From the NCBI GenBank assembly GCA_949128115.1, contig OX421961.1, positions 104,392,363 through 104,456,362 of the forward strand: 64,000 bases of DNA. Direction: 5' to 3'. A model generated the notes under the pieces. The model worked only from the letters and a program-made list of their open reading frames with translations. It searched no databases and had not been told where the DNA came from. The translations under genes and the position numbers were made by a program. Shown one piece after another: positions 23,181 to 35,212 of the stretch (position 1 is its first letter; every line of letters starts with the position of its first letter). Source of the DNA: Anaspis maculata (lineage: Eukaryota > Arthropoda > Insecta > Coleoptera > Scraptiidae).

Positions 23181-25850
23181 GTTTACTCATCTATCAATTT
23201 GACTTCTTTTGTTCGTAAAGTGTAAAATAAATTGCTGAGCGTCAATTTTTCTCCAAATCGTAAGCGAGCGAGTTTCCTTTTGTTGTTATGTAAATAACTT
23301 GTAAACGAAGCAAACGTTTCAAAGAGGTTCAAGCACCGATTCACGCTAACTTTATCAATGCATTACTGGAGTGACTTCTCTGTCATTTCATCATGACTCA
23401 TTCACACTTGACTTTTGTTTAGATCATTTGGGAAGGGATTTTCCAGCAATCAACCAGGCTATACGCATGGGTTTCTTTGACCTGTTCTTCCCATGCGTGC
23501 CTGTCAGCGAATACGTCATTTTTCCTTTGCGATCAAATTGACAGTTTGACATGTTTCATGATTTCTTGTTTTGTTTTGTTAATCTGATTTTGTATTTATT
23601 TTATTGTTGTTAATTCCTGCATTGTCTGAATCATGTTTAATGATTTTTCTCGTTTCATTTGTTCGTGTTTTGTTGTTCTTTATTCACGTGGTGTCATTTT
23701 ATCACTGTCAATTTCTAGTTGTGAGGTGTTTTGAGGAAAGAAACAAATTCATTTAAAACTTTGCTAATTGATTTTCAATAAAAGTTCATTTTGCTTGCAT
23801 TCCATTCGAGTTTCATTCAAGAATTAAACCTCATTCCCAAGGACACATTCTCATCTCGAGTAAGAACTCACACAACGTAGGGGAAAGGTATACAACGTTG
23901 GGAAGGGAAGCGACAACGACGATCACTGCCAAACATCGAAAAAGGGGGTTACACTACACCTTGAAAAGGTTGGAAGGTTTTTATCCTCGTCTTTATCCCA
24001 CGCGTGAGACATCAGAAAACAAGGTTGTGTTTCCGTTTCCAGCTTAAGAAAGTAAAAATCAACGACCAACACATTTTAGTATTTGTATGCGGATGATTTA
24101 AGTAGGTCCTAACTTGGTTATCGATACCAAATTTGTCGTTACGACTAAGAGCTTGAACAGGTTTCTTGAATAGGTACATTTGGGTGAATGACCACACGTG
24201 TGGCACAAACCGTGTGATAAAAATCAGGAGATCGAGATCGTGAGATCAGATGAAAGTTCTTCTTCTTCTTCTTCTTCTTCTTCTTCAACTTCTTGATGGT
24301 GTTGGGCTATGCCACTGGCATTCCAAGCTGTAGTTTTCAACTGCACAGTATTGTACCAAACTTGTTTTATGTGATTTGTTTTTCTTTGCGAAGAAAATTC
24401 ATGCTGAGCAACTGCTGTAAAATCGGAGCACCCCAATATCTGGCCTGATAAGATCAAAATATGGAAATTCACCAGTTTCTGGTCTGGGAACTAATAATGT
24501 TGGAGACTAAGTTTGACCATTCTGACTTAGCCCACAGTCCGCACGCGACCCGCGACAATAATTAATATTGACTCTTTAGCGTCAGCACAGGTGGCGCGAT
24601 GGTTGGGCGGAAAATTCAAGTGTGGTCGGCATGCCACTAAAAGGCCGATGTCTCCAAAACGGCACATGGCCACCAACCATTCAACTGCCGCTGGCCCAAT
24701 GCCATGCCGCCGATGCCGCTTCTCAGCCGCCTGTTCCGACACAATACCGGCAAGCGGCCGACGCTTGCACGTTTGCTGGGTAGGAGGCATTATTTTGTTG
24801 AATAACGTGTCATACACTGGAGCTACTGATATGATTGAAGTAACAATCAAGTATGGCGTAAATAAATCTTGCAGCTACGTGAACAGGGATCTACGTGAAG
24901 TCGGCAGATGACCAACTTCATGACTTGTTGCGATAGTAAACATGGCTCTGCCGGAACGTGACATTATCAAATTTCAAACGATCCATAGAAACGCCCGGTT
25001 GTTGTTGCAACAATGCCTTCGGATTTCGTGTCAGCACGAGAACAATTGGCGGAACCAGATGCAACGCACACATCCAAAATTATTTTGCGCCGCAGTTATA
25101 CTGTGTGTGTATGCCTGTGTGATTGAACATTAAAAGAGTGCTAACGACCGCAATTGTTCCGATTGAAACTAAATTGAAGCATTGTGCATCGGACCGGGGT
25201 GTTCGTCAGCACAGGCGACGTATGTTTGCAAAGTTTGTTTAGTAAGCGCCATGTGTCGTTAAAGGGCCATTTACGTCCATTACCGCATGGTCGCTCGCTA
25301 AACTTTGTATTTATGGCGGATAGGTCGACAACAAAAGTTTATTTTGTATTTATTTTTGACGGGTTTATATCCCCTGCGTAATTTATCTCGGCGACGGACC
25401 TGCCGGCCTGGATGGTCCACCATATATACTTTTGCGGACGAGCACGGAAAAGTAAATTACTGGCCGGAATGGCCCCCTCCCGCACCACCCTGCGCCGTAG
25501 ATAAATTACGACCTCTATTATCGATATAGAATGCACGAGCTGTTTTGCTCGAGGTGCGAAAGGACACCTTTCCACGACACTTCCTTTTAACGCTCTCTTA
25601 AACTTGTTGACTCTGTACAACACCACCCGACGTCTAGACTGGGTTTAAAACGAAAGGGGTGAGAGGCAATATTGTGCTTGGTGAATTGCATTGAGACGAT
25701 GCCGATGGATGGTTTCAAATCGTTAATGGAATTCAACTGTCGTGCACGCTGAGTGAAAATTGCATGAGAAAAAACTCGCGCAAACAAAATCTGGATTTGG
25801 CGTAGAACTCAATAATGAAATTAGCACCTGTTCAACTACCTACCTATATC
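23181..25850. other. single-copy non-coding DNA
   Basis: AT-rich to about 24500, then richer in GC with runs such as 24590-24780. Opposed open frames of 106-107 codons at 24527-24911 are mutual shadows without domains. No gene is supported. Confidence 0.4.
24257..24287 (+). repeat. (TTC)n microsatellite
   Basis: About ten copies of TTC. It creates a run of Glu codons in an 82-codon minus-strand frame, which is therefore not a gene. Confidence 0.9.
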
Positions 25851-26114
25851 TACAGGGTGATTAAAAAATGTTGGGCCAAAACAATAATACGGTTTTGTGG
25901 AATTAATTTGCATGAAGTCCATAAAAAAATTGAAGAACTCATCAACTCCTTTTTGGAGTTGTAAGGGTCAAAGAGTGGTCCCTCGAACCTAGTGTGGTTA
26001 TTTTAAAATATTTCAATGAACTGTTGATAGAGATCACACTGTTCTGTAGCAAGGATTTTTTTGACGAATTTTTCAAAGAAATTGATTTTTTCACACTTCA
26101 TGACTCACCCTGTA
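25851..26114. mobile_element. 264-bp element with TACAGGGTGA ends
   Basis: TACAGGGTGA at the left and TCACCCTGTA at the right are exact inverted ends of 10 bp. The interior is not palindromic. It belongs by its ends to the TACAGGGTG group that recurs in the window. No coding capacity. Confidence 0.6.
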
Positions 26115-26622
26115 TTATAGTTAATGGAAACCCTACACTGTTTGGAATGAAATGTTCTGTTTACTTACGTTAGATGTTTTTAACTTCTTCGATTGTGTCG
26201 CCCACTATTCATGCGCTATTCAGAAGACGAGAGGTCAACTGAAAAAAGGAAACAATTTATTAGTCAAGAGCGGCTAGGGTCCTTACCTACATTGATGGAA
26301 AACTAATTATTGTTGGACTGTTGGGTAATTATTCAATTACGAGAATCAGGAACATAACAGTAGCGTTTTGAATAAATATGTGTAAGATTGTTTCAGACCT
26401 CAAGCACCAATTTTAGAGTCAATTTCAATATCAAACTAAACTGCCTACTTTGCACTCATAGATATGATGCTTTCGAAAGCTACTTCATTTTAAAGGTGAC
26501 CTACGAAAGCCAAAAGCTTTGGCGACTTGTCGATGTTACTGATTTCAAACTCTTCACAGGCGCTTGTACGGACTTCCTTCATTTGGGGTACTGTTAAGTA
26601 TTGATCTTGACAATCTTAGCGT
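26115..26622. other. non-coding
   Basis: AT-rich and apparently unique, with no conserved frame or repeat. Confidence 0.35.
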
Positions 26623-26640
26623 CTACACCTTTTCCAGTTG

Positions 26641-26938
26641 TGGTTCAAAAAATATCAATTGTATTTCAGATATCGTCAATTGAATTTCAGATTAATCAAG
26701 TGTAGTTCAGAAAGCGTCAATTATATTTCGGATTAGTCACTTGTAGTTCAGAAGGCGTCAATTGTATTTCAGATTTATCAAATGTAGTTCAGAAAACTTG
26801 AACTGTACATCAGATTATGTCAATTGTATTTCAGAAAGCGTTAATTGAAGTTCAGAAGGCGTCAATTTTAGTTCAGAAGACATCAGTTGCATCTCAGATT
26901 AGTAAAATGTAGTTCAGAAAGTATCAATTTTACTCGGA
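26641..26938 (+). repeat. left subrepeat array
   Basis: About 14 degenerate units of 18-21 bp that alternate TTCAGAAAGCGTCAATT and TTTCAGATTAGTCAA forms. The right array (28355-28614) is its inverted counterpart. Confidence 0.8.
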
Positions 26939-27132
26939 CTCCTGCAAATTGGGGCACTTTTGCACAGCCACAGCTTCGAACTCTTGATCTTCTTGTATGA
27001 TGAACTGCAGATATTCGGCACATCTTCTGTGTAACAGATGCATGCGGGAGTGTTGATCGCACGACCGGCTTCCGCAGCATTGAAGAACGACAAATGCTAC
27101 AATTTATCTTGGAGCTGCATTGATTGATAATA

Positions 27133-28178
27133 TACAGGGTGTTTCGCAATTACGGTTACAAACTTCTAGGGGAGATTCTCCATCAAAAATGGACCAAGAA
27201 AAAAATATAACTTCGATGTCCTAAAATGCTCCGTTAAAAAGATACAGGTGTTCAAGTTGACTTTTTGAAATCGATTTTTCTACATAACTTTTGAATCGTT
27301 TAACTGATTTTGTTCAAATTTGGAACAGAGTTAATCAGAATAGGTCTCTATCAAATAATAGCAACGTGTTTAGATAAAAAAAAATACAGGGACGTAGATA
27401 ATGGGGGGTGTCTTAATATTTCCTCCCCTATTTTTCACTCCCTTGAGTATTTTCCTAAATTGTTCCAATTTTTGGATTCTACGTCCAATTTAGAAAAAAA
27501 GTTACTCCTGCAAAATTTTGATTAGAGGCTCCATTTCTGAGATATTTGGGTTTGAAACTTTGGAAAACATCTCGAAATCGCCACTTTCAATGAGCCCAAT
27601 TTTTTTCCCCCTGAAAACTTCCCGTTTCTCAAGAGAAATGGTGGTTTATCAACTTAGAAATTCTAGAGAACCTATTTTTGCTGAGAAATCATGAGTTTTT
27701 TTAGATTCTAATTTTTTAGGCCTTTGAAAGTAGCAATTTCGAGATGTTTTCCAAAGTTTCAAACCCAGATATCTCAAAAACGAAGCCTCTAATCAAAATT
27801 TTGCAGGAGTAACTTTTTTTTCTAAATTCAACGTAGAGTCCAAAAATTAGAGCAATTCTGGAAAATAGCTATAGGGTAAAAATAGGGGGGCAAATATGAA
27901 GACACCCCCTATTATCTACGCCCCTGATTTTTGTTTTCTAAACGCGTTCCTATGATTTGATAGAGACTTATTCTGGTTAACTTTGTACTAAATTTGAACG
28001 AAATCAGTTGAACGGTTCAAAAGTTATGTCAAAAAATCGATTTTAAAAAGTCAACTTGAACACCCTGTATCTTTGTAACGGAGCATTTTAGGACATCGAA
28101 GTTATATTTTTTCCTGGTCCATTTTTGATGGAGAATCTCCCCTAGAAGTTTGTAACCGTAATTGCGAAACACCCTGTA
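27133..28178. mobile_element. 1.05-kb palindromic element, TACAGGGTG ends
   Basis: TACAGGGTGTTTCGCAATTA at the left pairs with the right end; flanks are TA on both sides. The arms match over nearly their whole length, for example GGAGATTCTCCATCAAAAAT (27171) against its complement near 28120. The loop is close to 27655. It appears inserted within the 26623-28632 composite. No coding content; frames inside are arm artefacts. Confidence 0.85.
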
Positions 28179-28354
28179 TATTTATTGAAGAAATTCAACA
28201 TCCTACCACCAATTGTGGTCTGTATAACAAGGAATAATTAACAATAATAATATTAAAGACTTAAAAAGTATAAGTAACGAAAGTAAATATTTAAATACTC
28301 GGGGTATAGTAGTGTGTAGACATATAAATTACTATTACAATACATATAAATTAT

Positions 28355-28614
28355 TTTCTGAACTACAAATGACATGTTCTGAAATACAAATCACGCTTTC
28401 TGATATTCAAATGATCATTTCTAATATACAAATGACGCTTTCTTAAATTCAATTTATCAATCTGAAATACAATTGACTGTTTCTGAAATACATTTGACTA
28501 ATCGGAAATAAAATTGATACTTTCTGAACTACATTTCACTTATCTGAAATGCAATTGACGTCTTCTGAACTACAATTGACGATATCTGAAATACAACTGA
28601 CATTTTCTGAACTA
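28355..28614 (-). repeat. right subrepeat array
   Basis: About 12 units built on TTCTGAACTACAA and TCTGAAATACAATTGAC, the reverse complement of the left array motif. Units near the inner edge are more diverged. Confidence 0.8.
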
Positions 28615-28632
28615 CAACTGGAAAAGGTGTAG

Positions 28633-30450
28633 TTTATCAACTACTAAGCTAATCAAGAAGAGATCGATCGCATGGGCAGCAGAACCAAGTCACATATGAT
28701 CTGACGAATGAAGATAATGACGACTTGAAAACGTTCACATTCAAATTTTTGGTCTTTTGTCTACTCTTCTTTTTGTCATCTGCCGCACGGTAGGCGCCGG
28801 CACCGGCCTTCAGAATAAACCAAAGAATAACTACCCGGGTAACGGGTAAGGTTTCCCCGCGGTGTCGCAAAATCACCCGGTATATTTTGTATTGAATAAC
28901 AATAGATCGGCGACTCGCGTTAACAGATTTTTTTTATTTTCCGCTTTGCTTTGTTGCCAAATTGGCATGCCAATTTCCAATATGGATGAATTGAATTGGA
29001 AACTGCACAGCAGGCGGATAATACACATCTATGCAAAATACAGATATGCATCAGTGTGCATGTAATCCTCTGCTTTTTTATTCCGTTAAAAACGCCGTGG
29101 TTTCCGCTTCCACTTTGGCCGATTCGGGCTTTTCGCATGTAGCACCACCGCCGAAAAAAAAATGTCCATGAGCCGAGCAGTCATAAATACCCTGCGGTGC
29201 TGAAGAGGATAAATTAGTTTAGTTCTGAAAAGTGGCGAAGCAGAGTCGAGGGCGCCGGCAGAAAGCTCCGGTGAAATAAAAGTCGGGTTAGTTTATTGGC
29301 ACGTTCAGTCATCATCTCGACGACGTCTTCGGCTCGTAGGTAGTAGTAGTAGCTTGCTGGCCAATTACCAATTTTATGTGAACGTTAAAATTAGCTCGCG
29401 CGGGAAAAGGCGATTGTAGGCGGTTATCGACATGGCCCCAGTAGCCTCGCAGCCCCACACCGCACACGGCTCATCTCCTCTACATTGGGGAATTTGTTGG
29501 GGATTTTCTGCCGCGCCATCATCAGTGCGTACAGTAATCAAGACGCCGAGAAAGCATCAGCAGGCGAGAGCCAGAGAGAGAGATAATGCGCTCTAATGAA
29601 CATTTTCTCATCGTAATGAACCATTTGAGAGTTAAGCGTGAGTCGTCTGAAAGGTGATGCCGTAATAATCCGAGACATCTGTCCTCCTCTGCGGATGGAC
29701 GACAGACGGAGAGGTGCGAATATTCCCCGTCAAGATTAAACGCCGACGACTAAGTGATTTTTGCCACAAATTCTGCAATTAAGAAGTTATTTAATTCTTG
29801 GAGGGAAAAGGCAGCCGCAGCAAAGTCGGAGATTTCCAGCTCTTTTGCCGAGCGAAGCTGATTCTCCTCTGATCTTGAAGACTGGATGGATCACTCCAAA
29901 GCCCGCTGAGCGGATTGGGGAGGCACGCAACAGCGTAATTTCGCGTTATAACACCTCCAATAATATTTATACGTCACACTAGCCCAGCGTGATGCTCACC
30001 TGGTTGGCGACGTGACGTTCCAAGTGCGATTCTTGATAGAATTTTTGCGTAAAGACCGTTTGCGGCACATTTACTTACAAATTTCAGACACATATCGCAT
30101 TACAGGTAAACGCAAAGCCAAGCTCTATCAATTCGTGTTGCTACGAGCGACGATTCCCGCTCATTCTGGTAAACATGCGATATTTCTAGGCTCTTACAGC
30201 CGCAGTGTACAAATGCGCGGAGCTCTGGACATTTCTGGAGTATACGTGATGGCATTGAAATACATGGAGACTCAAACGCCTGATCAAGACACATCTGTCC
30301 ATTTGGCGGCGGCGCCGGCTCTAGAGCACGGCAGAACTATACTCGAAATGTGTGGGATTATTCCGGAGTCGCCTAGAAAATCGTATGCCGGGTCACTGTC
30401 AAGTTTGCTGGAAGATGACGGAAAGTCCGGGAGCACTAATCGGAGGCCTA
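28633..30450. other. single-copy, GC-richer non-coding DNA
   Basis: No repeats were recognised. The 169-codon frame 30012-30521 has no domain, lacks splice or start context and runs into the arm of the next palindrome, so it is not called. The 29200-29760 block is of mixed, non-repetitive composition and could contain regulatory DNA or an untranslated exon, but nothing specific supports this. Confidence 0.4.
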
Positions 30451-30986
30451 TACAGGGTGGTGAAAATTTCGATGCTCACCATTGGTATCTTGGAAACGGT
30501 AAGAGATACGAGGTCGGTTAAATTAGAAAAAAGTTGCGCATTTTTGTGGCGATTGAGAATCTGAAAAAGAAACATTGAATATTTTGATTAGTTCACGATT
30601 TATAACGAAAAAACAGAAAATTTTTATTTCAGAAATTATTTTTCACCTTTCAAGCTATTTCAATCAAACTTGGTCGTTTTATGATCACTCCGAGTCGATC
30701 AACGTTGGCAGAAATTTTCCAGGCCTTCTAGATGTCAAATTATGATAGTCAACTTTTGTTTTTCTTATGGCCGCCATATTGAATTTTTGCACTGATTAAT
30801 TAATAGAGAAAAAAATTAGCTTTCGGAATTAGTAGCCAACATGTTCTTTTTATGACATTTTTGGCGTCAAATTTTGAAATTTTCGTAAATTATTGACAAA
30901 ATCGGGAATGCTTTGAAAAAACAATTGAAATATTATCAATAGCAACAACAGAAAAAAGACAGATTGTGTTCAATTGACGTATCTAA

Positions 30987-31125
30987 GGGCTCGATACCAA
31001 GTTGCAGGCGCGAAGTTTGGGACGGCGTAACTCGCCAAATACAGCGCGGTCTGATTGGTGGGTATCCGCCGTTGCTATGGTAACGGCACTTACGACGGTC
31101 TCAGTCCCAACTTGGTATCGAGCCG
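30987..31125. mobile_element. 139-bp MITE, PIF/Harbinger-like
   Basis: Near-inverted ends GGGCTCGATACCAAGTTG and CAACTTGGTATCGAGCCG are flanked on both sides by TAA, the 3-bp target duplication typical of PIF/Harbinger elements. The first base of the termini is mismatched. It sits in the loop of the larger palindrome. Confidence 0.6.
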
Positions 31126-31179
31126 TAACTTCTTAATCGTGTTTTGTGCTTGTTTGTACCGAGAACTCATAAATGAGTC

Positions 31180-31307
31180 AAAGGTGCCTGTGAATTCAAA
31201 AACGTCTGTCGAAACTAGGGTAATCCTTACTCCTTTTCCAATAAATATGTCAAACTTTAACAAGAACGATATGCTAGTTCCGACAGACGTTTTTGAACTT
31301 ACAGACA
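31180..31307. repeat. inner inverted repeat
   Basis: The segment around GAATTCAAAAACGTCTGTCGAA (about 31190-31212) pairs with GACAGACGTTTTTGAA near 31280-31300, giving a second small hairpin within the loop of the 30451-31818 element. Confidence 0.65.
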
Positions 31308-31917
31308 CATTTGATTGCTATTGATAATATTTCAATTGTTTTTCAAAGCATTCCCGATTTTGTCAATAATTTACGAACATTTCAAAATTTGACGCTTAAA
31401 ATGTCTTAAAAAGAACATGTTGGTTACTAAGTCGGAAAGCTAATTTTTTTCTCTATCTATTTGTGGAAAAATTCAATATGGCGGCCATAAGAAAAACAAA
31501 AGTTGACTATCATAATTTGACATCTAGAAGGCCTGGAAATTTTCTGTCAACGTTGATCGACTTGGAGTGATCAAAAACATAAAACTACGAGGTTTGATTG
31601 AAATAGCTTGAATGGTTGGAAAGATGAAAAATAATTTCTAAAATCAAAATTTTCAGTTTTTTCCTGATAAATCGTAAACCAATCAAAATATTCAAAGTTT
31701 CTTTTCAGATTCTCAATCGCCACAAAAATGCGCAGCTTTTTTTTAATTTAACCGACCTCGTATCTCTTACCGTTTCCAAGATACCAATGGTGAGCATCGA
31801 AATTTTCACCACCCTGTATAAGGCATCAACCGTCAGCTCACGAGCAGTATTGAATTGGAATGCGAAGTGGTAGCGAGCGGATGAAAGCGAAGAACCTGCT
31901 ATATTTCCATGTTGATA

Positions 31918-33513
31918 ATTCGACGTGCGAATCTGAGAACATCCTAACTCGATTTTTGGCCATCTTGAGTTTTAAAACATTTCTGCTGTGAAAAAATCTG
32001 CTCTTTCGAATGGTGCAATCGGAATTTCAATCAAAAATTTTATAGCAAAGTTTTGAACAAAAATAGTAACATCCTAACTCGATTTCAGCGGAATTCTAGA
32101 ACCGCGTCATCCTAACTTGAGTTAGGATCATATCTAGCGTCGAGTAACATCCTAACTCACGCTCCACAACAAGAACAGACTGCGTATCAGTGGCAGAGCG
32201 AGAGAGCGCGACATACTTTTGTATTTATTCCAAGATTTCCTCTCGTTTCTTTGTTAATTGATAGAAAAAAGATTGTACAGGGTGTTCACGTTAAGATTGT
32301 CTTCCCCTTCCCCCTAGCCACCTTATCCCTAAAGCAATTTAAAAAACAAAAAAACAGATTCTTGCAGAATTTTCCCTGAATTTTTCAAATCTGCTTCTGA
32401 AAAATAAATAAATAAATGAAATAACAATTTATTCTCACTCGCTTTGTCGGATCCTTAATTTGCAGGGGGTAAATATCTTGTTTTTTTACATCTTATCTTA
32501 CATTTAAATAATGCATTCCATGCAGACTTTTGTCTCGATTACAAAGATAGGTATATGATACTTACAGGCTCATTTGTTGAAAAAAATGGAACAATGGTTT
32601 TAACAAAATCCTCAAAATAGCCTTGACTGATTTTTCAATATTTTCGAACTGTTACAATGATAAAATGTTTGCAGTTCCTTTGTCAAATGAACCCGTGGGT
32701 GTTGTTTCGTTGTAGTTGTAGTGAAGACAAAAGTCTGCATCGACTGCATTGTTCAAATAGAGAATGTAATAAAAATAAATGTTTTTTTGCGACACCCTGT
32801 AAATTCACGCCCTAGTAATTTTTCAATGGAAAATCCAAAAATACAACTAAAATCCTTCAAGAACCATTTTATTTTTATTTATGAAATTGTCTCAGTGATA
32901 CGGAGCTATTGAGGGGTATCAATATCAACGGAAATCCCGCTACTAGAGATCACAAAAATCTGCAGACAGAATATTTCAGTGGCATCTTGGGACATGTCCG
33001 AAAACTATAATTTGATGAACAAAAAATACCAAAAGATAAAGAAAAACTCCAAAATAAAAACCGAACTAAGGTTTACATGATGTGTTACCGACATCTAAGG
33101 TAACACGACTTCAACAATATCGATTCAAAAATCCGATTAACACTAAAAAGTGTATACCTACATCCTCAATACCTAAAATTTCTGATTTATGCACGTAGTT
33201 TCTGGCATATAGGTATAATTTGTCAAGAAAATTATCATCCTATCTCAAGTTAGGATTAAACCGTTTCCGTAAACTTAGAACGGTATCATCCTAACTCGAT
33301 AAAATTGCCAAAATCAGGTGAAATATAATAAAATTGCCAAGTTTAGGGACGGAAATTGGAAGTTCACATAATGAGGCAGTATTATACAAAATTTTGTGAG
33401 GGTCAGTCATTCCGGTCGATCGTTATTAATTTTTCAAAGATTAAATCTTGTTTTGACTCTCCTGAAAAGTAGCGATTTTCAAGTTAGGATGTTCTTAGAT
33501 TCGCACGTCGAAT
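31918..33513. mobile_element. 1.6-kb element with 36-bp inverted ends and a recurring CATCCTAACT word
   Basis: The left terminus (ATTCGACGTGCGAATCTGAG followed by AACATCCTAACTCGA) is repeated in reverse complement at the right end with few mismatches. CATCCTAACTCGA or a close variant, on either strand, recurs near 31940, 32070, 32107, 32147, 33238, 33286 and 33480, twice as a back-to-back pair joined by GAGTTAGGAT or AAGTTAGGAT. This looks like a non-autonomous transposon with internal binding-site-like repeats. No open frame of note. Confidence 0.65.
32276..32801. mobile_element. 526-bp insertion with TACAGGGTGT ends
   Basis: TACAGGGTGT at the left and ACACCCTGTA at the right are exact 10-bp inverted ends. 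The interior is not palindromic and differs from the host element around it; no CATCCTAACT words occur inside, suggesting that it inserted into the 31918-33513 element. Confidence 0.55.
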
Positions 33514-34241
33514 TGTTGGCGTGTATTTATTGTAGTACGCAGAAATAATAAACAGTGTGTGTTTTGAAACGATCGTCTCAATTATAATCGAGCCCGTACG
33601 CGAAATACGTAACAGTAACAGTATGATATACCTACGGAGATGTGTCGAAAGTCGGTGTGAATCACCTTGTACCTTGGGCTTCTCCTGTGGTCGTTGTTCC
33701 TAATTAAAATTAGTGTGGTAACTTCGTAAAGTTCTGCAGATAAGCACAGTAAGTTGTAACATCTTGCACTGACTTTACATCAGTCTCCCACGAACCGCCC
33801 CTGAATTAACAGAAAAATGTACTATGTAGTTTGGACGTCGCCGCCGTTCCGTCATATATACGCATTTTTTTTGCCGTATTTATCCGAAACTTTACGGTGT
33901 TCACGCTTCTGCATAAAGGGAGTTTTTGACAACATATTTCAATTCCATCAAGAGCCCTCAAAAAAGATTGTCGAAAATCGAGGGTTGGCCGACCAGTCAC
34001 GGACTGGATCAGCTCAGTCAGTGAGCAAATAATTGCAGAAATCAAAAAATGTTGTCGTAGATACGATTCTGATTGCAGGCTATATGCAGCGAGGAGTCAA
34101 ACACTCACACTTTGGGACTGCATTTATTGAACCAGAAGAAATAACACCCATAACTCCCACACCCAAGTTTTTTTAGACAAGGAAATGAGATAAACAACAA
34201 AGGGGACCCAAATAACTCTTATTGTTTAACTTACTCAGTGT
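33514..34241. other. non-coding
   Basis: No repeats or genes recognised. Opposed frames of 71 and 79 codons at 33806-34045 are shadows of one another. Confidence 0.35.
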
Positions 34242-34313
34242 TCTCGAAGCAGTGGCGCCGAATAGACCTTTTTTGTGACGCTCGCCATACCTCAAAATGA
34301 GGGGGGGGGGGTC

Positions 34314-34396
34314 TGGAGAGGAAAAAAAGAAAAAAGGAATAGAAGAAAAGAAAAAAGGAGCAGAGGAAAGAGGGAGGAAAAGAAGAGGAAGAGAGA
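34314..34396 (+). repeat. polypurine tract
   Basis: More than 80 bases consist almost only of A and G, directly after a run of G, inside the left half of the hAT-like element. Such tracts can form non-B DNA. Confidence 0.85.
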
Positions 34397-34985
34397 TTTA
34401 CCCAGCAAATCATTAGATATTAGGATTATGAGGTACACTGAATCTGGATGAATGTTTGTAGGTATGCATCAACTTACTTTGTATATAGTAAATTTGGTCA
34501 AAATCCAGCGTTTAAAATTGGTATTTCAACTGAAAAACCCGAGGACAAACCATTGCCAAAACTCAGCTTCCAAAGCCTCTATCTCCGTTATAATGCGTTT
34601 CTGATATTAATTTTCTTGAGAAAATCCAACTTATTTTTTGATGCTCTACCATCTCCTAGAATATTGACAATAAAAAGTGTGAAATCCCTGTGTGAAATAA
34701 TAATTCCCCAGCACTCTAGACTAGAGGCAAAAAGGTCTTGATCATACGGACTTCAACAGCCAACTAACTGGACTAGGAAAATCTCACGATCTTACGATCT
34801 CACAGAAATCTTTCGATTCTTGTGCCTAGCTATAGCTGCACTGTAGGTACACTACACACTATTTATCACTCTTGATAAAACTGGGGCCCAATTTTACAAG
34901 AGGGTCTAACCTACTTTTTCCCACAAACTACGCAGCAATATTTTCTGCCTAACAGTTCCTAAACTTGAAATTCAGCCCATGTCAT

Positions 34986-35212
34986 CTAGGTACATTTGGG
35001 AGCGAAATAATTCATACGGCTCCGCTAGGAAGTCGGCTGGATTTCAGAAATGTTAGCTGCTTGGTTCGTCTTGGAAGCCAGTTTTGATTAGAGATTGATC
35101 ATAATCAAAACTGGCGTTCAAGAACGATCCAAACAGCTAAACATTCCTGAAATTCAGCCGACTTTCTAGCGGAGACGTATGGATAACCTATTTCGCTCCC
35201 AACTGTACCTAG
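34986..35212. mobile_element. 227-bp palindromic MITE nested in the hAT-like element
   Basis: TAGGTACATTTGGGAGCGAAAT at the left is matched in reverse complement by ATTTCGCTCCCAACTGTACCTA at the right. The arms of about 100 bp share AAAGTCGGCTG, AGCTG and CCAGTTTTGATTA blocks; the loop is near 35096. The near-continuous symmetry suggests a hairpin-type MITE. Confidence 0.8.

Larger units (their letters stand above)
26623..28632. mobile_element. 2-kb composite element with inverted arrays as ends
   Basis: CTACACCTTTTCCAGTTG at 26623-26640 is exactly the reverse complement of 28615-28632. Inside each end is an array of about 20-21-bp units related to GTCAATTGTAGTTCAGAAA, in opposite orientation on the two sides, so the whole has long inverted ends made of subrepeats. 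Between the arrays lie about 190 and 175 bp of unique sequence and a separate 1.05-kb palindrome (27133-28178). Foldback-type transposons have ends of this kind. No protein is encoded. Confidence 0.75.
30451..31818. mobile_element. 1.37-kb palindromic element with nested inverted repeats
   Basis: The ends TACAGGGTGGTGAAAATTTC and its reverse complement are flanked by TA. The arms (about 500 bp) pair through blocks such as TACCAATGGTGAGCATC, GGCCTTCTAGATGTCAAATT and TTGAAATATTATCAATAG. The loop (about 30975-31300) contains two smaller inverted repeats, at 30987-31125 and 31180-31307. No protein is encoded. Confidence 0.85.

Noticed and set aside
24224..24472. Frame with a poly-glutamate run
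   Set aside because: Produced by the (TTC)n microsatellite read on the minus strand.
24527..24911. Opposed frames of 106 and 107 codons
   Set aside because: Mutual shadows without domain content.
26623..28632. CRISPR-like array of short repeats
   Set aside because: The units are contiguous and degenerate without spacers, occur as mirrored arrays, and the genome is eukaryotic.
30012..30521. 169-codon open frame
   Set aside because: No domain, no splice context, and its 3' part lies in the arm of a palindromic element.
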